Origin: Vibrio hibernica | Lineage (GTDB): Bacteria; Pseudomonadota; Gammaproteobacteria; Enterobacterales; Vibrionaceae | Direction of reading: 5' to 3' | DNA: 64,000 nucleotides | Assembly (NCBI RefSeq): GCF_015223435.1 | Contig: NZ_VHKO01000010.1 | Location: forward strand, 18,568 to 82,567 | Shown here: in pieces, positions 18,750 to 28,153 of the stretch | Layout of the letters: every line of letters begins with the position of its first letter | Numbering within the stretch: the stretch's first letter is position 1 | Made by a program: the position numbers and the translations under genes | The notes under the pieces: model-generated | The model's input: the letters and a program-made list of their open reading frames with translations, nothing else | What the model was told of the DNA's origin: nothing | The model's database searches: none

Positions 18750-19361
18750 TTATAACGATTTAAGATTTTTTTCCCAGTGCCAAATTTGTTTTGGGGTCAC
18801 AATTATCGATAGGGGGATATCCCAGTGCTGAGTAGGCAGAGTATTCACTTTCTGACAGTTATGAGCTAAGCCGATCGCTTGTGGTCCTTCTCCGGTTTCG
18901 AAGCCTTGTTCTAAGGTCCGATCATAGTATCCACCCCCCATTCCTAGTCGTTGTCCTGAGTCATCAAACGCGACCAATGGGGTGAAAATAATATCTATGT
19001 TGGATAATGGGCAGATTTGAGTTTGATCGAGTATTGGTTCGGGAATGGCGTATTGATTCAAGTTCATCGGTGTTGTTTGTGAGTAGCTAAGGAAAAGCAA
19101 GTAGCCAGGAGAGAAGGGGTGAATAACCGGCAATACAACCTGTTTATTTTGCTGCCATAACCACTGGATGCTTGGCGCGGTATCGATTTCACCATCGATG
19201 GATAAATACAAAGCAATAGACTTAGCTTGAGCAATGTTGGGAAGCGTTTTTATTTGATGAAGAAGATCTAATCCAGCTTGAGTTTGCTCCTGGGGGGAGA
19301 GCGCTTGTCGCCGTTTACGTATTAACGTCCGAATTTTATCGCGGGAGAGAGAGTCGTTCAT
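18750..19361 (-). CDS. fau: 5-formyltetrahydrofolate cyclo-ligase
   Basis: 203-residue ATP-dependent ligase converting 5-formyl-THF to 5,10-methenyl-THF, clearing an inhibitory folate. The N-terminal basic helix (KIRTLIRKRRQALS) contacts ATP phosphates, and the C-terminal signature RLGMGGGYYDR near residue 145 is diagnostic. Length is close to E. coli Fau/YgfA (182), with slightly longer loops. It lies just downstream of the 6S RNA gene on the same strand, the conserved ssrS-fau arrangement in which fau can be read from the 6S promoter. Confidence 0.95.
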   Translation of the reverse strand: MNDSLSRDKIRTLIRKRRQALSPQEQTQAGLDLLHQIKTLPNIAQAKSIALYLSIDGEIDTAPSIQWLWQQNKQVVLPVIHPFSPGYLLFLSYSQTTPMNLNQYAIPEPILDQTQICPLSNIDIIFTPLVAFDDSGQRLGMGGGYYDRTLEQGFETGEGPQAIGLAHNCQKVNTLPTQHWDIPLSIIVTPKQIWHWEKNLKSL

Positions 19362-19382
19362 AATTGACCTCTAAAAAAGAGA

Positions 19383-19565
19383 ATACCCCAATGTGCCGTT
19401 GAGAATCGATGGACCTATGAACCAGCGAGTTCAAGGCGGATCAGTAATGTTAACCGTAGGCTTCTCGGTACGAGCCGAGCCTGCTCAGTAGTTCTCAAAT
19501 ACCAATCCTGGTTTGTTGCTTATCGGCTCAGGGACTTAAATCCTCTGACAAACACACCAGGGTAT
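19383..19565 (-). ncRNA. ssrS: 6S RNA
   Basis: Regulatory RNA that mimics an open promoter and binds sigma-70 RNA polymerase in stationary phase. Read on the minus strand it contains the conserved 5' segment GTCCCTGAGCCGATAA and the 3' segment TGAGCAGGCTCGG followed by CGAGAAGCC. The ends ATACCCTGGTGTG and CACATTGGGGTAT can pair into the closing stem. Length is about 183 bases. It sits between zapA and fau as in other gamma-proteobacteria. End points are accurate to a few bases only. Confidence 0.92.
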
Positions 19566-19625
19566 ATTTTTTGCATGTAACCTTAAATCAATATTGCTTT
19601 AAGGTAATGCGAATTTATCAACTGA

Positions 19626-19919
19626 TTATTTAGTGATTGGTTGCTGCTTACTTGGTAATGCTAGATCTAAGCTTTTGGTTAGACTCTCTAATCTTTCAAT
19701 CAATTGAGTATTACGTTGGGCTTCTTTTTGTAGATCATTCACTTCGTAACACGCATTGAGGGCGGCAATAATCAGTAGCTGTTCAATGTTGTTCACCTTA
19801 GTACGTTCGGTCATCTTGTTCAAGCGCTGATTCAACTCATCAGCAGCAGCTTGCAACGCTTCCTCTTGTCCTGAAGGGCAGTTGACACGAGTGAGTTTTC
19901 CTAATATTTCGACTTCCAC
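19626..19919 (-). CDS. zapA: Cell division protein ZapA
   Basis: 97-residue FtsZ-associated protein that bundles protofilaments and stabilises the Z ring. The N-terminal domain has EILGKLTRVNCPSGQEEAL and AADELNQRLNKM. EQLLIIAALNACYEV leads into the C-terminal coiled coil of about residues 65-90 through which ZapA dimerises. The start is a GTG at 19919 with AAAGAG nine bases upstream; no other start exists in frame nearby. It is divergent from ygfB and followed by ssrS, the usual order. It is slightly shorter than E. coli ZapA (109). Confidence 0.94.
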   Translation of the reverse strand: MEVEILGKLTRVNCPSGQEEALQAAADELNQRLNKMTERTKVNNIEQLLIIAALNACYEVNDLQKEAQRNTQLIERLESLTKSLDLALPSKQQPITK

Positions 19920-20132
19920 TATTGTGTACTCTTTATTACTGGTGACAAAACAATCAAGCGAGTTATAAACTTGCTGTACTTGATTTCATTGAAAGGCAAA
20001 CTATAGGCTAAACCCTTGCTGTTATTCAAGCGTTTCAGCATATCAGGTGATTATTTTGCTGTTTGCTGACTAATTCGATTATAAAGTAACTGAATTAAAG
20101 ACGGATTATGATTTTCGGTCACTGAAGAGAAT

Positions 20133-20141
20133 TGGTATACT
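20133..20141 (+). promoter_or_regulatory. Extended -10 promoter for ygfB
   Basis: TGGTATACT fits the extended -10 pattern TGnTATAMT, 50 bases before the ygfB start. No good -35 is visible. Confidence 0.5.
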
Positions 20142-20191
20142 GACTTTAATTATTTTTAAGATAACCATTTTATATTCAAGCGAGATATTCC

Positions 20192-20770
20192 ATGAGCCAA
20201 ATTACCCTTCCAGAATACACTCAAGTTCAAACTGAGCTCACATCGGCATCTTTGGCCGTTACACCTGCTGAATTACAAGGTTTGATTTCGGGTATGCTAT
20301 GCGGTGGTTTGCCATTAGATAACCAAAGCTGGAAAACAATGCTACATGATTATACCAATGATGGTTTGGCCTGGCCGACAAAAGCAACACAAATTGCAGA
20401 GTTGATTTATACGGTTTCTGTTGCGGAATTAACCGGCACTGATCTAGAACTAAACTTGTTGCTTCCAAGTGACGATGACTTATTAGCGTATGCAGATGCA
20501 ACTTCTGATTGGGTCAATCACTTTATTTCGGGTTTGGGTTTATCTGGTGCGAGTTTGACGAAGTTATCGAGTGAAACCAAAGAAGCATTAGCGGATCTTG
20601 AGGAAATATCAAAGCTTGGTATTGATGAAGAGGATGATTTACAAGAGCAGGCCATTTTACTTGAGCAAGTTCTCGATCACGTTAAGGTTTGTGTTCTTAC
20701 TATTCATGCTGATTTAGGGGCGAAACCTAAGGTGAATAATGAAGCTTTGGGTAATAAAACGCTGCATTAA
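20192..20770 (+). CDS. ygfB: YgfB family protein (UPF0149)
   Basis: 192-residue YecA/YgfB-family protein of uncertain function. The family pattern is visible: PAELQGLISGMLCGG near residue 27-41, the WVNHFISGLGLSG helix near 106-118, and an acidic EEISKLGIDEEDDLQEQAILLEQVLDHVKVCVL region near 147-170. Length is normal. It opens the rightward ygfB-ubiH-ubiI run. In E. coli and, from memory, other vibrios, pepP lies between ygfB and ubiH. Here only 59 bases separate them. Confidence 0.93.
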   Translation: MSQITLPEYTQVQTELTSASLAVTPAELQGLISGMLCGGLPLDNQSWKTMLHDYTNDGLAWPTKATQIAELIYTVSVAELTGTDLELNLLLPSDDDLLAYADATSDWVNHFISGLGLSGASLTKLSSETKEALADLEEISKLGIDEEDDLQEQAILLEQVLDHVKVCVLTIHADLGAKPKVNNEALGNKTLH

Positions 20771-20829
20771 TCGTATCCATAATCTTGTATAGCAATAGTT
20801 TTATATAGCCACAGTCTGAAGGTAGGTCT

Positions 20830-22035
20830 ATGAAGCAATATGATATCGCGATTATTGGCGCCGGTATGGCTGGGGCAACATTAGCTTTAGCTTTACATCG
20901 TTTATGTGATGGTAAGCTTAAGATTGCAGTCGTTGAAGCACAGGCTATCGATCTTGAAAATCAGTTACATCCAGGATTTGACTCACGTTCGATCGCTTTG
21001 TCTTTTGGTACCGTTAAAATTTTACAGGCCTTGGATCTATGGCGTGAATTTGCACCTATAGCGACGCCAATCACGGATATTCAAGTTTCCGACCAGGGCC
21101 ATTTAGGTTTAGCTGAGATTCATGCTGACACACAAGGTATTAATGCACTGGGGTACGTGGTTGAGCTTGAATCGGTTGGACGTATTTATCAAACCATTTT
21201 AAATGATGTGGCAATGAAAAGTGCGGCGATTGATTATATTTGTCCAACTCAAGTGAAGAGTATTGAACGATCGTTAGAAAACGTTGCCATTGAACTTAAT
21301 AATGGCGAGCGCCTACAAGTTAACTTGATGGTTGCCGCCGATGGTGCCTTGTCTCAAAGCTGTCAATTACTTGGCATAAAGCTTAAAGAAATTGATTTTA
21401 AGCAGCATGCGGTGATCGCGAATGTTTCGACTCAAGTTTCGTCTGAAGGGATGGCTTTTGAGCGATTTACTTCATTCGGGCCATTAGCTTTTTTACCTAT
21501 GCCTGGTGACCGAAACTCGGTGGTATGGTGTTTACCTCCAGAACAAGCGCAACATGTTTTATCTTTAAATGATGATGAATTCTCCCAAGAACTGCAAAAG
21601 CAATTTGGTTGGCGCTTAGGTGCGATAATCAAAGTGGGGCGACGTGCTAGCTATCCTTTATTGCTACGCTATCGTGAATCTGTTATTTCGCACCGTTTTG
21701 CTGCGGTTGGTAATGCAGCACAAACCTTACATCCAATTGCAGGGCAAGGGTTTAATTTAGGGATTCGAGATGTGATGAGCTTGGCTGAAAAGGTAGCTCA
21801 AGCGCATCGTGAAGGAAACGATATTGGTTCCTATTCTGTACTTTCTCAATATCGTCGATGTCGTGAATCCGATCGTAATCAAACTATGTCGTTGACATCG
21901 AGTTTGGTAAATATTTTCTCTAATGATTGGTTGAGTCTTAGGATTGGTCGTAATCTTGCTTTGGTTGCATTAGGTAATTTGTCTTGTATTAAACAACCTA
22001 TCGTTAAACGAACGATGGGATTAGTGGAGCGATAA
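20830..22035 (+). CDS. ubiH: 2-octaprenyl-6-methoxyphenol hydroxylase UbiH
   Basis: 401-residue FAD monooxygenase that adds a ring hydroxyl in aerobic ubiquinone synthesis. The N-terminal dinucleotide motif IGAGMAGATLALAL binds FAD. VAADGALSQSCQLLGI near residue 170 is the family's DG motif region. AAVGNAAQTLHPIAGQGFNLG near 290-310 is the second FAD motif, in a form typical of UbiH. Length is normal. It is assigned UbiH rather than UbiI by its place ahead of ubiI and by this GNAAQTLHP motif. GAAGGTAG precedes the start. ubiI follows after one base, so the two are translationally coupled. Confidence 0.94.
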   Translation: MKQYDIAIIGAGMAGATLALALHRLCDGKLKIAVVEAQAIDLENQLHPGFDSRSIALSFGTVKILQALDLWREFAPIATPITDIQVSDQGHLGLAEIHADTQGINALGYVVELESVGRIYQTILNDVAMKSAAIDYICPTQVKSIERSLENVAIELNNGERLQVNLMVAADGALSQSCQLLGIKLKEIDFKQHAVIANVSTQVSSEGMAFERFTSFGPLAFLPMPGDRNSVVWCLPPEQAQHVLSLNDDEFSQELQKQFGWRLGAIIKVGRRASYPLLLRYRESVISHRFAAVGNAAQTLHPIAGQGFNLGIRDVMSLAEKVAQAHREGNDIGSYSVLSQYRRCRESDRNQTMSLTSSLVNIFSNDWLSLRIGRNLALVALGNLSCIKQPIVKRTMGLVER

Positions 22036-22036
22036 C

Positions 22037-23248
22037 ATGCAAAGTTTTGATATTACTATCGTTGGTGGCGGCATGGTGGGCCTTGCGTTAGCAGCCTCTT
22101 TTGCTGATAGCAACTTACGAATTGCGGTTATTGAAGGCTCTGAACCTAACCAAGAGCTTGATGATGTACCAGATACTCGAGTATCTGCATTAAGCCGTGC
22201 TAGTGAATTGTTCTTAAAAAATTTACACGCTTGGGGGGGGGTTGAGTCTCGCCGAATAGCACCATACATGGCAATGGAAGTGTGGGAGAAAGATAGTTTT
22301 GCTCGTCTGGAATTTCATGCTGATGATTTGTCTCAATCGAATATTGGCCATATCGTTGAAAACAGAGTGATTCAATTAGCATTATTAGAGCGTGTGAAAA
22401 CATTATCTAATGTAACGCTGTTTATGCCAAATCGCTGTTCAAATATGGTGGTTGGTGAAAGTGAAGCTTGGATCACTTTAGGTTCGGGAGACTCGTTAAC
22501 CTCTAAATTAGTCATTGGAGCGGACGGTGCGAATTCTTGGGTGAGAAAACAGCAAGATATTCCTTTAACACATTGGGATTATGGACACAGCGCCATTGTC
22601 GCTAATATTCGTACGACAGAGCCGCATCAAGGTGTTGCTCGCCAAGTGTTTACTCCTCAGGGGCCAATTGCGTTGTTGCCTTTGTCGGATCCACATCTAT
22701 GCTCATTGGTTTGGTCAACCGATCCAAATCGAGCTGATGCTTTAGTTGAACGCTCTGAAGTATCCTTCAATCAAGCTTTAACTACTGAATTCGATGTGCG
22801 GTTAGGATTGTGCAAAGTAGAGGGGATGCGTAGCTCTTTTCCTTTGAAAATGCGTTATGCCCGTAATTTTGCGCAAAATCGTGTCGCGTTAGTTGGTGAT
22901 GCAGCCCACACCATTCACCCTCTTGCTGGTCAAGGTGTTAACTTGGGTTTTCTTGATGCAGCAAGTCTCGCTGAAGAAGTGCTATCACTATGGCAGAAAG
23001 GTGAAGATATTGGGCTGTATCGTAATTTACGTCATTATGAACGCTGGCGTAAAGCAGAAGCGGCAAAAATGATTGCGGCAATGCAAGGCTTCAAAGATTT
23101 ATTTTCAGGTGGAAATCCGGCTAAAAAATTAGTACGAGGACTTGGTATGCAATTTATTGGTCACATGCCGGGCATGAAAGAAGAGATGATGAAGCGAGCA
23201 TTGGGGATCACCGGAAAACTGCCTGATCTCGTTAAGTTAAATAATTAA
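22037..23248 (+). CDS. ubiI: 2-octaprenylphenol hydroxylase UbiI (VisC)
   Basis: 403-residue FAD monooxygenase, the C5-hydroxylase of ubiquinone synthesis and a paralogue of the preceding UbiH. FAD motifs are VGGGMVGLALAASF at the start, VIGADGANSWVRKQ near residue 158-171, and VGDAAHTIHPLAGQGVNLGF near 287-306. DTRVSALSRAS near 47 is typical. Its ATG is one base after the ubiH stop. The conserved ubiH-ubiI order and length match E. coli. A minus-strand hairpin region, not a plus-strand terminator, follows. Confidence 0.95.
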   Translation: MQSFDITIVGGGMVGLALAASFADSNLRIAVIEGSEPNQELDDVPDTRVSALSRASELFLKNLHAWGGVESRRIAPYMAMEVWEKDSFARLEFHADDLSQSNIGHIVENRVIQLALLERVKTLSNVTLFMPNRCSNMVVGESEAWITLGSGDSLTSKLVIGADGANSWVRKQQDIPLTHWDYGHSAIVANIRTTEPHQGVARQVFTPQGPIALLPLSDPHLCSLVWSTDPNRADALVERSEVSFNQALTTEFDVRLGLCKVEGMRSSFPLKMRYARNFAQNRVALVGDAAHTIHPLAGQGVNLGFLDAASLAEEVLSLWQKGEDIGLYRNLRHYERWRKAEAAKMIAAMQGFKDLFSGGNPAKKLVRGLGMQFIGHMPGMKEEMMKRALGITGKLPDLVKLNN

Positions 23249-23279
23249 CTTACTCGGAGATGTAAGGATTATCATTTAA

Positions 23280-23385
23280 GAAAAAAGCCCGTATTGGAGT
23301 ACACGGGTAAAGTCACAGATGTATTATATAAAGTGGTTTAGAAAATTATGCCATCAAAGCCACTTAACTTATACCTAGCTAAGTA
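23280..23385 (-). ncRNA. Candidate small RNA with Rho-independent terminator
   Basis: On the minus strand a possible -10 (TATAAG) is followed at once by AAGTGG, which pairs with CCACTT (hairpin 23365-23331). About 25 bases later comes a clear terminator, CCCGT with ACGGG then CTTTTTTCTT (23307-23280). The terminator is about 260 bases past the ygfZ stop. The unit could therefore be an independent RNA of roughly 85-95 bases or just the 3' end of the ygfZ transcript. No -35 is evident and I recognise no known sRNA. Confidence 0.3.
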
Positions 23386-23562
23386 AAAATGTTAGCGAAA
23401 GGAGATACAAGTCTTACAAGCATACATTAAAATTAATGGGTTAAATTTTTATTCATAAACAAGGCATAAAAATTCGGATTGTAATTTTATTTTGTGGAAC
23501 GTAACCATCTTTTTAAATATTGATTAAGTTGTTATTTACATCAATAAAGTGACTTTTGTCGA

Positions 23563-24531
23563 CTATTCATCACTCTCAAGGGAGTAAGGTAGACGACCAA
23601 AAGTGAGCTCAGTATTCGGTTGGTGGGTCAAACGGAATCGAGTTTCAGCTTCTAGGTTATTTGGTAACACAGCAAGAGTGATAATTTTGCCATCTGAATA
23701 TTTATAATGAGTAAGAATTTGACCTGCGCCACGCCAGTTTTCACCTACTTGCCTTTCTATACTTAACTCTTCAGGGAGTTCCTCTTGTGATACACCTTCA
23801 AGTAAGAACATGGCTCGCTTATTAATGCCACGATATTTGGCTCTTGCGACCGTTTCTTGTCCTGTATAGCAGCCTTTCTTAAATGAAATTCCATCTAAAG
23901 CTTGTAAATTCATAGCTTGTGGAATGTGCTCTAATTGATCTTGTTCCCGGACTCGAGGCTGGCCGGATAAAATATCAGCGCAATCCCAAATACTTTCATC
24001 GCAAATGATCGCCGGTGAACCTTGTTTAAGATAGTTTGTCGATTGCTCTTCGGAAACTAACAGTAACCAGTGATTTTGCTCTATTTTTATGGCAGTACCA
24101 CCGGATATAACCCGTACATCTTGTGGTTGGTTATTCAATGTATCAATGAAATCGTCTGCTTGCTGGCCTAAAACCCCAATGCATACATCAGTAGTTTGGC
24201 TCATTTCTATTTTAGAGAAAATGGCGTATTTCTTAATTTCTTGCAGTTCTTTCTCTATCGCTGAGCGATGCTGAAATAGTGCGTAGCCACTGTTATGATT
24301 GAATAAACGAAAGACACTGAGCATCTTTCCTTTAGCATCGCAGTGTGCACCTAACGTGCTTTTGGTTGGTTCCAATGCCACGACATCGCAAGTTACTTGG
24401 CCTTGAAGGTAGGATTTTTTATCATCACCGACAACTGTGATAGCAGACCAAGAGGATAGTGGGCATAAAACTAAGTCGGGTAATGTTTGAGTAGAAGATA
24501 AAGATAATGTAGAAAAAGTCCCAGTCATCAT
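23563..24531 (-). CDS. ygfZ: tRNA-modifying protein YgfZ
   Basis: 322-residue folate-binding protein related to the GcvT aminomethyltransferase. It supports iron-sulfur enzymes, including MiaB. The diagnostic motif KGCYTGQE near residue 225, with its redox-active Cys, is intact, followed by ARAKYRG. The N-terminal SYLQGQVTCDV segment is also characteristic. Length is close to E. coli YgfZ (326). It is transcribed divergently from sdhE, the usual neighbour. The stop codon is TAG. A 314-base interval without a supported gene separates it from ubiI; a candidate small RNA is annotated there. Confidence 0.95.
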   Translation of the reverse strand: MMTGTFSTLSLSSTQTLPDLVLCPLSSWSAITVVGDDKKSYLQGQVTCDVVALEPTKSTLGAHCDAKGKMLSVFRLFNHNSGYALFQHRSAIEKELQEIKKYAIFSKIEMSQTTDVCIGVLGQQADDFIDTLNNQPQDVRVISGGTAIKIEQNHWLLLVSEEQSTNYLKQGSPAIICDESIWDCADILSGQPRVREQDQLEHIPQAMNLQALDGISFKKGCYTGQETVARAKYRGINKRAMFLLEGVSQEELPEELSIERQVGENWRGAGQILTHYKYSDGKIITLAVLPNNLEAETRFRLTHQPNTELTFGRLPYSLESDE

Positions 24532-24704
24532 AACGTCCTGAATATAATATTTGTTACATGGTAAACCTGTCTATTTCATTTGTCAGCTTTTCTCATTATT
24601 GGTTCGTAAAGTTATAATTTATATACGACTCTGTGATAGCGGTACTAGTGAGGACGTCATCATACTGGTAGACTCAAATGATTAAAGTAATAGGTAGGAT
24701 TGAT

Positions 24705-24965
24705 ATGTATAGACCAGAAGAAAAAGCACGTATTAAATGGGCTTGCCGCCGAGGTATGTTAGAACTTGATGTTGTTATTATGCCTTTTTTTGAAGAATGT
24801 TTTGATGATCTAAGTGAGCAAGAGCAGCAAGAATTTGTGTCTTTGCTTGAGTGTGATGATCCTGATTTATTTACTTGGATCATGGGGCATGGACGCAGTG
24901 AACATCTAGGGCATGCAAAGTTAGTGGATAAGATCGTTGCCCATAATCTCAGTAAAGTGCGTTAA
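24705..24965 (+). CDS. sdhE: FAD assembly factor SdhE
   Basis: 86-residue factor that promotes covalent flavinylation of succinate dehydrogenase SdhA. The signature [24 protein letters not shown] contains the RGxxE motif needed for flavinylation. [17 protein letters not shown] is the second conserved stretch. I start at ATG 24705 because homologues begin shortly before [12 protein letters not shown] and AGGA lies five bases upstream. An upstream in-frame ATG at 24678 adds nine residues with no family support. It overlaps the start of ygfX. Confidence 0.94.
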   Translation: MYRPEEKARIKWACRRGMLELDVVIMPFFEECFDDLSEQEQQEFVSLLECDDPDLFTWIMGHGRSEHLGHAKLVDKIVAHNLSKVR

Positions 24966-25356
24966 TCCCGACAATTACGTCAACAAGTGTCATGTTTTTG
25001 ACTATAAAGAAACAGCAATGGCTTCAATGATCGCGATAGGTGTATTTTTATTGCTGACTTGGGGGCTCGCTGTTTCTCTCTCTCCTTTGGTTTTATCTCC
25101 ATTATTAATACAGTTATCATTTAAAATGTGCTTTCCAAATTTCGGTGGCAATAAACTGAATTGTACTTATTTGACTACATTCTATCCTGTCAATTTGATT
25201 CAAACTGAATTAATGATTTTTTTGGTGCAAGTTCGATTAAATGATCAGGTGATTCGACTGTGGCGCTATCAGTTTGATGAAGGAGAATATCGTCGTTTAT
25301 TGGTGTTGCTTAATCAGGATGATAGAACGCGGCTAGAAATGAAAAAAGAGATGTAG
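24937..25356 (+). CDS. ygfX: YgfX-like inner-membrane protein
   Basis: Up to 139 residues, resembling YgfX, the small membrane partner encoded after sdhE. In E. coli YgfX (CptA) was reported as a toxin affecting MreB and FtsZ, and it is also linked to SdhE. Two membrane segments lie at about residues 30-48 and 50-65. The C-terminal soluble part has [19 protein letters not shown], matching the family's end. The start is uncertain: a TTG at 24937, overlapping sdhE by 29 bases, keeps the Cys-containing leader seen in homologues, whereas ATG 25018 gives 112 residues. The stop is TAG. Confidence 0.75.
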   Translation: MPIISVKCVNPDNYVNKCHVFDYKETAMASMIAIGVFLLLTWGLAVSLSPLVLSPLLIQLSFKMCFPNFGGNKLNCTYLTTFYPVNLIQTELMIFLVQVRLNDQVIRLWRYQFDEGEYRRLLVLLNQDDRTRLEMKKEM

Positions 25357-25436
25357 TGCTATTTGTTGAGCGATGCTAAGTGAATCGTTCAGTACATTTA
25401 GTAATAAATAGCACTAACTATTTTTTTGGGGGGAGA

Positions 25437-25470
25437 TGAACACGGCTCAACTTATTGGCCGTGTTTTTTG
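25437..25470 (+). terminator. Terminator after ygfX
   Basis: AACACGGC (25439-25446) pairs with GCCGTGTT (25458-25465), followed by TTTTG. It lies between convergent ygfX and nadB and mainly suits rightward transcription. Confidence 0.85.
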
Positions 25471-25471
25471 A

Positions 25472-27106
25472 TTAAAATAATGGATTGCTGGTTCTAAAGG
25501 TTTCAGGCTCTAGGATGGTCGGTCCGCTATTCTCTAGTTTATTAGGGTAATCTAAAGTGTAATGTAAGCCACGACTCTCTTTTCTTGCCATCGCACAACG
25601 TACCATGAGCTCAGCTACTTGGAGTAAGTTACGTAGCTCCAATAAATTATTCGAAACGCGGAAGTGGCTGTAGTATTCATGGGTTTCTTGTTGTAATAAT
25701 TGAATTCGACGTAGTGCTCGCTCTAAACGTTTATCCGTCCGAACAATCCCCATGTAGTCCCACATAAAAAGGCGCAGTTCATGCCAATTATGCTGTAAAA
25801 TAACTTCTTCATCAGAGTTCGATACTTGGCTTTCATCCCAATAAGGTAAAGAATCGACTAGAGTAGCTTTATCAAAATTAGCAATAATATCGTTAGCGGC
25901 AGACCAAGCATATACAACGCATTCTAGTAATGAGTTAGAAGCTAGTCGATTTGCACCATGTAAACCGGTATATGTTACTTCACCGATAGCATAAAGATTT
26001 TTTAGATCGGTTTGCCCTTGCTGATTGACTATAACCCCACCACAAGTGTAATGCGCTGCCGGAACAATCGGGATCGATTCTTTGGTCATATCAATGCCTA
26101 GATCTTTTAGACGCATGTAAATAGTAGGGAAGTGTTTTTCAATAAAATCAGCAGGCTTATGGCTGATATCTAAATACATGCAATCGGCGCCTAAACGTTT
26201 CATTTCAAAATCAATGGCACGGGCGACGATATCACGTGGAGCAAGTTCGCTACGGTCGTCAAAATCAGGCATGAAGCGAGTGCCGTCAGGGCGTTTTAAG
26301 TACGCACCTTCACCGCGAAGTGCTTCTGTTAATAGAAAGTTTCTAGCTTCAGGGTGAAATAAACAGGTTGGATGAAATTGATTAAACTCTAAGTTGGCAA
26401 CACGACAACCTGCACGCCACGCAATTGCAATACCATCACCAGATGAAACATCTGGATTTGACGTGTATTGATACACTTTTGACGCGCCACCTGTTGCAAG
26501 GATGATAAATTTAGCTCTGACCGATTCAACGTGCTCTTGATTGCGGTTCCAAATATATGCACCGACCACTTTTTTAGGATCGCCACCAATTTTATCTTCA
26601 GTAATTAAATCAAGCGCATTGTAACGTTCGAGAAAGTGAATATTGGGATGACGATCGACATTATCTTGTAGTGATGTTTGCATTGCCATACCAGTGGCAT
26701 CAGCGGCATGGAGAATACGACGGTGACTGTGGCCTCCTTCGCGTGTGAGGTGGTGCTTAGGATGATCACTTTTATCATTCTCATCAAAGTCAAACGGCAC
26801 GCCACCATCAATGAGCCACTGTACACATTCTTTAGAGTTTTTAGCGATAAAATTAACGGTGTCTTCTTCGCAAATACCTGCGCCAGCGATTAATGTGTCT
26901 TCTACATGCGATTCAATACTGTCATTTTCATCAAAAACTGCGGCAATACCTCCTTGAGCGTAGTAGGTCGAGCCTTCACATTTTGGACCTTTGCTTAGTA
27001 CAATGACCTTTCCGTGAGCGGCAACGCGCAATGCTAATGAAAGGCCAGCAGCACCACTGCCAATGACGAGTACATCACATTCATGTTCTGTATTATTTGC
27101 GTTCAT
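25472..27106 (-). CDS. nadB: L-aspartate oxidase
   Basis: 544-residue flavoprotein that oxidises L-aspartate to iminoaspartate, the first step of de novo NAD synthesis with NadA. The FAD motif [13 protein letters not shown] is at residues 14-26. [13 protein letters not shown] near 45-57 and [13 protein letters not shown] follow. The active-site region includes EFNQFHPTC near 245 and the [12 protein letters not shown] loop near 262. HYTCGGV near 352 and [21 protein letters not shown] near 374 hold the catalytic His/Arg and FAD contacts. The helical C-terminal domain is complete. It is divergent from rpoE, as in enterics. Confidence 0.97.
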   Translation of the reverse strand: MNANNTEHECDVLVIGSGAAGLSLALRVAAHGKVIVLSKGPKCEGSTYYAQGGIAAVFDENDSIESHVEDTLIAGAGICEEDTVNFIAKNSKECVQWLIDGGVPFDFDENDKSDHPKHHLTREGGHSHRRILHAADATGMAMQTSLQDNVDRHPNIHFLERYNALDLITEDKIGGDPKKVVGAYIWNRNQEHVESVRAKFIILATGGASKVYQYTSNPDVSSGDGIAIAWRAGCRVANLEFNQFHPTCLFHPEARNFLLTEALRGEGAYLKRPDGTRFMPDFDDRSELAPRDIVARAIDFEMKRLGADCMYLDISHKPADFIEKHFPTIYMRLKDLGIDMTKESIPIVPAAHYTCGGVIVNQQGQTDLKNLYAIGEVTYTGLHGANRLASNSLLECVVYAWSAANDIIANFDKATLVDSLPYWDESQVSNSDEEVILQHNWHELRLFMWDYMGIVRTDKRLERALRRIQLLQQETHEYYSHFRVSNNLLELRNLLQVAELMVRCAMARKESRGLHYTLDYPNKLENSGPTILEPETFRTSNPLF

Positions 27107-27543
27107 ACTTTTGTCTCAATCCCTAAGCCGAAGGTTAGCGTTTTTTTATCAACCATGGTTAACATGACCGTGTGCATATATGCCTTTCTATCTGAGGTTG
27201 TAGGTTTATCGCAACGTACAAATTGGATCAAGGGAAATTGGTTGTAAATTAAGCTCACAATAAGTGACGAATGGTATTATGAGCAAGCACTCTTGATTTA
27301 AAAAGGGTAATATATCCGAATCATCGTCTCACATACCATATGATTACGGTTAATTTGACGACCTAAGTAAATGATAATTACATCACACTTTATAATTGAA
27401 AAGCGAAAAGTTTTAATTTATGGAACTTTTTTATTGATACGCGGTCATATTAATTGCTCGTGTGGTGTCAATACTACGAATATAAAGAATAAGAGTTCAT
27501 ATCTGCGAAGATAAGAGCATAACAACAGGAGTAGGTGCTCGAA
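27107..27543. promoter_or_regulatory. nadB-rpoE intergenic region with a sigma-E promoter
   Basis: This 437-base divergent region holds a perfect sigma-E -35, GGAACTT (27422-27428), then 16 bases and TCATA (27445-27449), a fair match to the sigma-E -10. It lies about 95 bases before rpoE and implies autoregulation, as in E. coli. A 10-base palindrome AACCATGGTT (27151-27160) lies 45 bases from the nadB start; its meaning is unknown. No gene is visible in the region. Confidence 0.7.
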
Positions 27544-28122
27544 ATGAGCGAGCAGTTGACAGATCAAGTTTTAATTGAGCGAGTCCAAAATGGTGATAAG
27601 CAAGCATTTAACCTTTTGGTGATCAAATACCAAAATAAGGTTTGCAGCTTAATCTCTCGTTATATCAAAAACCCAGGCGATGTGCCGGATGTTGCTCAAG
27701 AAGCTTTTATTAAGGCGTACAGAGCAATTCCAGGGTTTCGTGGCGAGAGTGCTTTTTATACTTGGCTATATCGTATCGCAGTAAACACTGCGAAGAACTA
27801 TATTGTGGCTCAATCACGTCGCCCACCAGCCAGTGATGTCGATGCAGAGGATGCAGAATATTACGAATCTGGTAGTGCATTAAAAGAAATTTCGAACCCT
27901 GAGAACTTAACGTTGTCAGAAGAATTAAAGCAGGTGGTTTTTGATGCAATTGATGCGCTGCCTGAAGATTTAAAAACGGCAATGACTCTTCGTGAAATAG
28001 ATGGCTTAAGTTATGAAGAAATTGCTGAGGTGATGGATTGCCCTGTAGGGACGGTTCGTTCTCGGATATTCCGAGCTCGCGATGCAGTGGAAAAGAAGAT
28101 AAAGCCACTAATTCAGCGTTAG
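27544..28122 (+). CDS. rpoE: RNA polymerase sigma factor RpoE (sigma-E)
   Basis: 192-residue ECF sigma factor of the envelope stress response. Region 2 contains DVAQEAFIKAYRAIPGF and the -10-reading segment TWLYRIAVNTAKNY. Region 4 holds the helix-turn-helix DGLSYEEIAEVMDCPVGTVRSRIFRAR. I start at ATG 27544, since RpoE homologues begin MSEQLTDQ; AGGAG lies 12 bases upstream. The GTG three codons earlier has poor spacing to the same site. It heads the rpoE-rseA-rseB-rseC operon and is preceded by a sigma-E promoter. The stop is TAG. Confidence 0.97.
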   Translation: MSEQLTDQVLIERVQNGDKQAFNLLVIKYQNKVCSLISRYIKNPGDVPDVAQEAFIKAYRAIPGFRGESAFYTWLYRIAVNTAKNYIVAQSRRPPASDVDAEDAEYYESGSALKEISNPENLTLSEELKQVVFDAIDALPEDLKTAMTLREIDGLSYEEIAEVMDCPVGTVRSRIFRARDAVEKKIKPLIQR

Positions 28123-28153
28123 CTAATAGTCTTATTAATTTATGGTGATGAAT

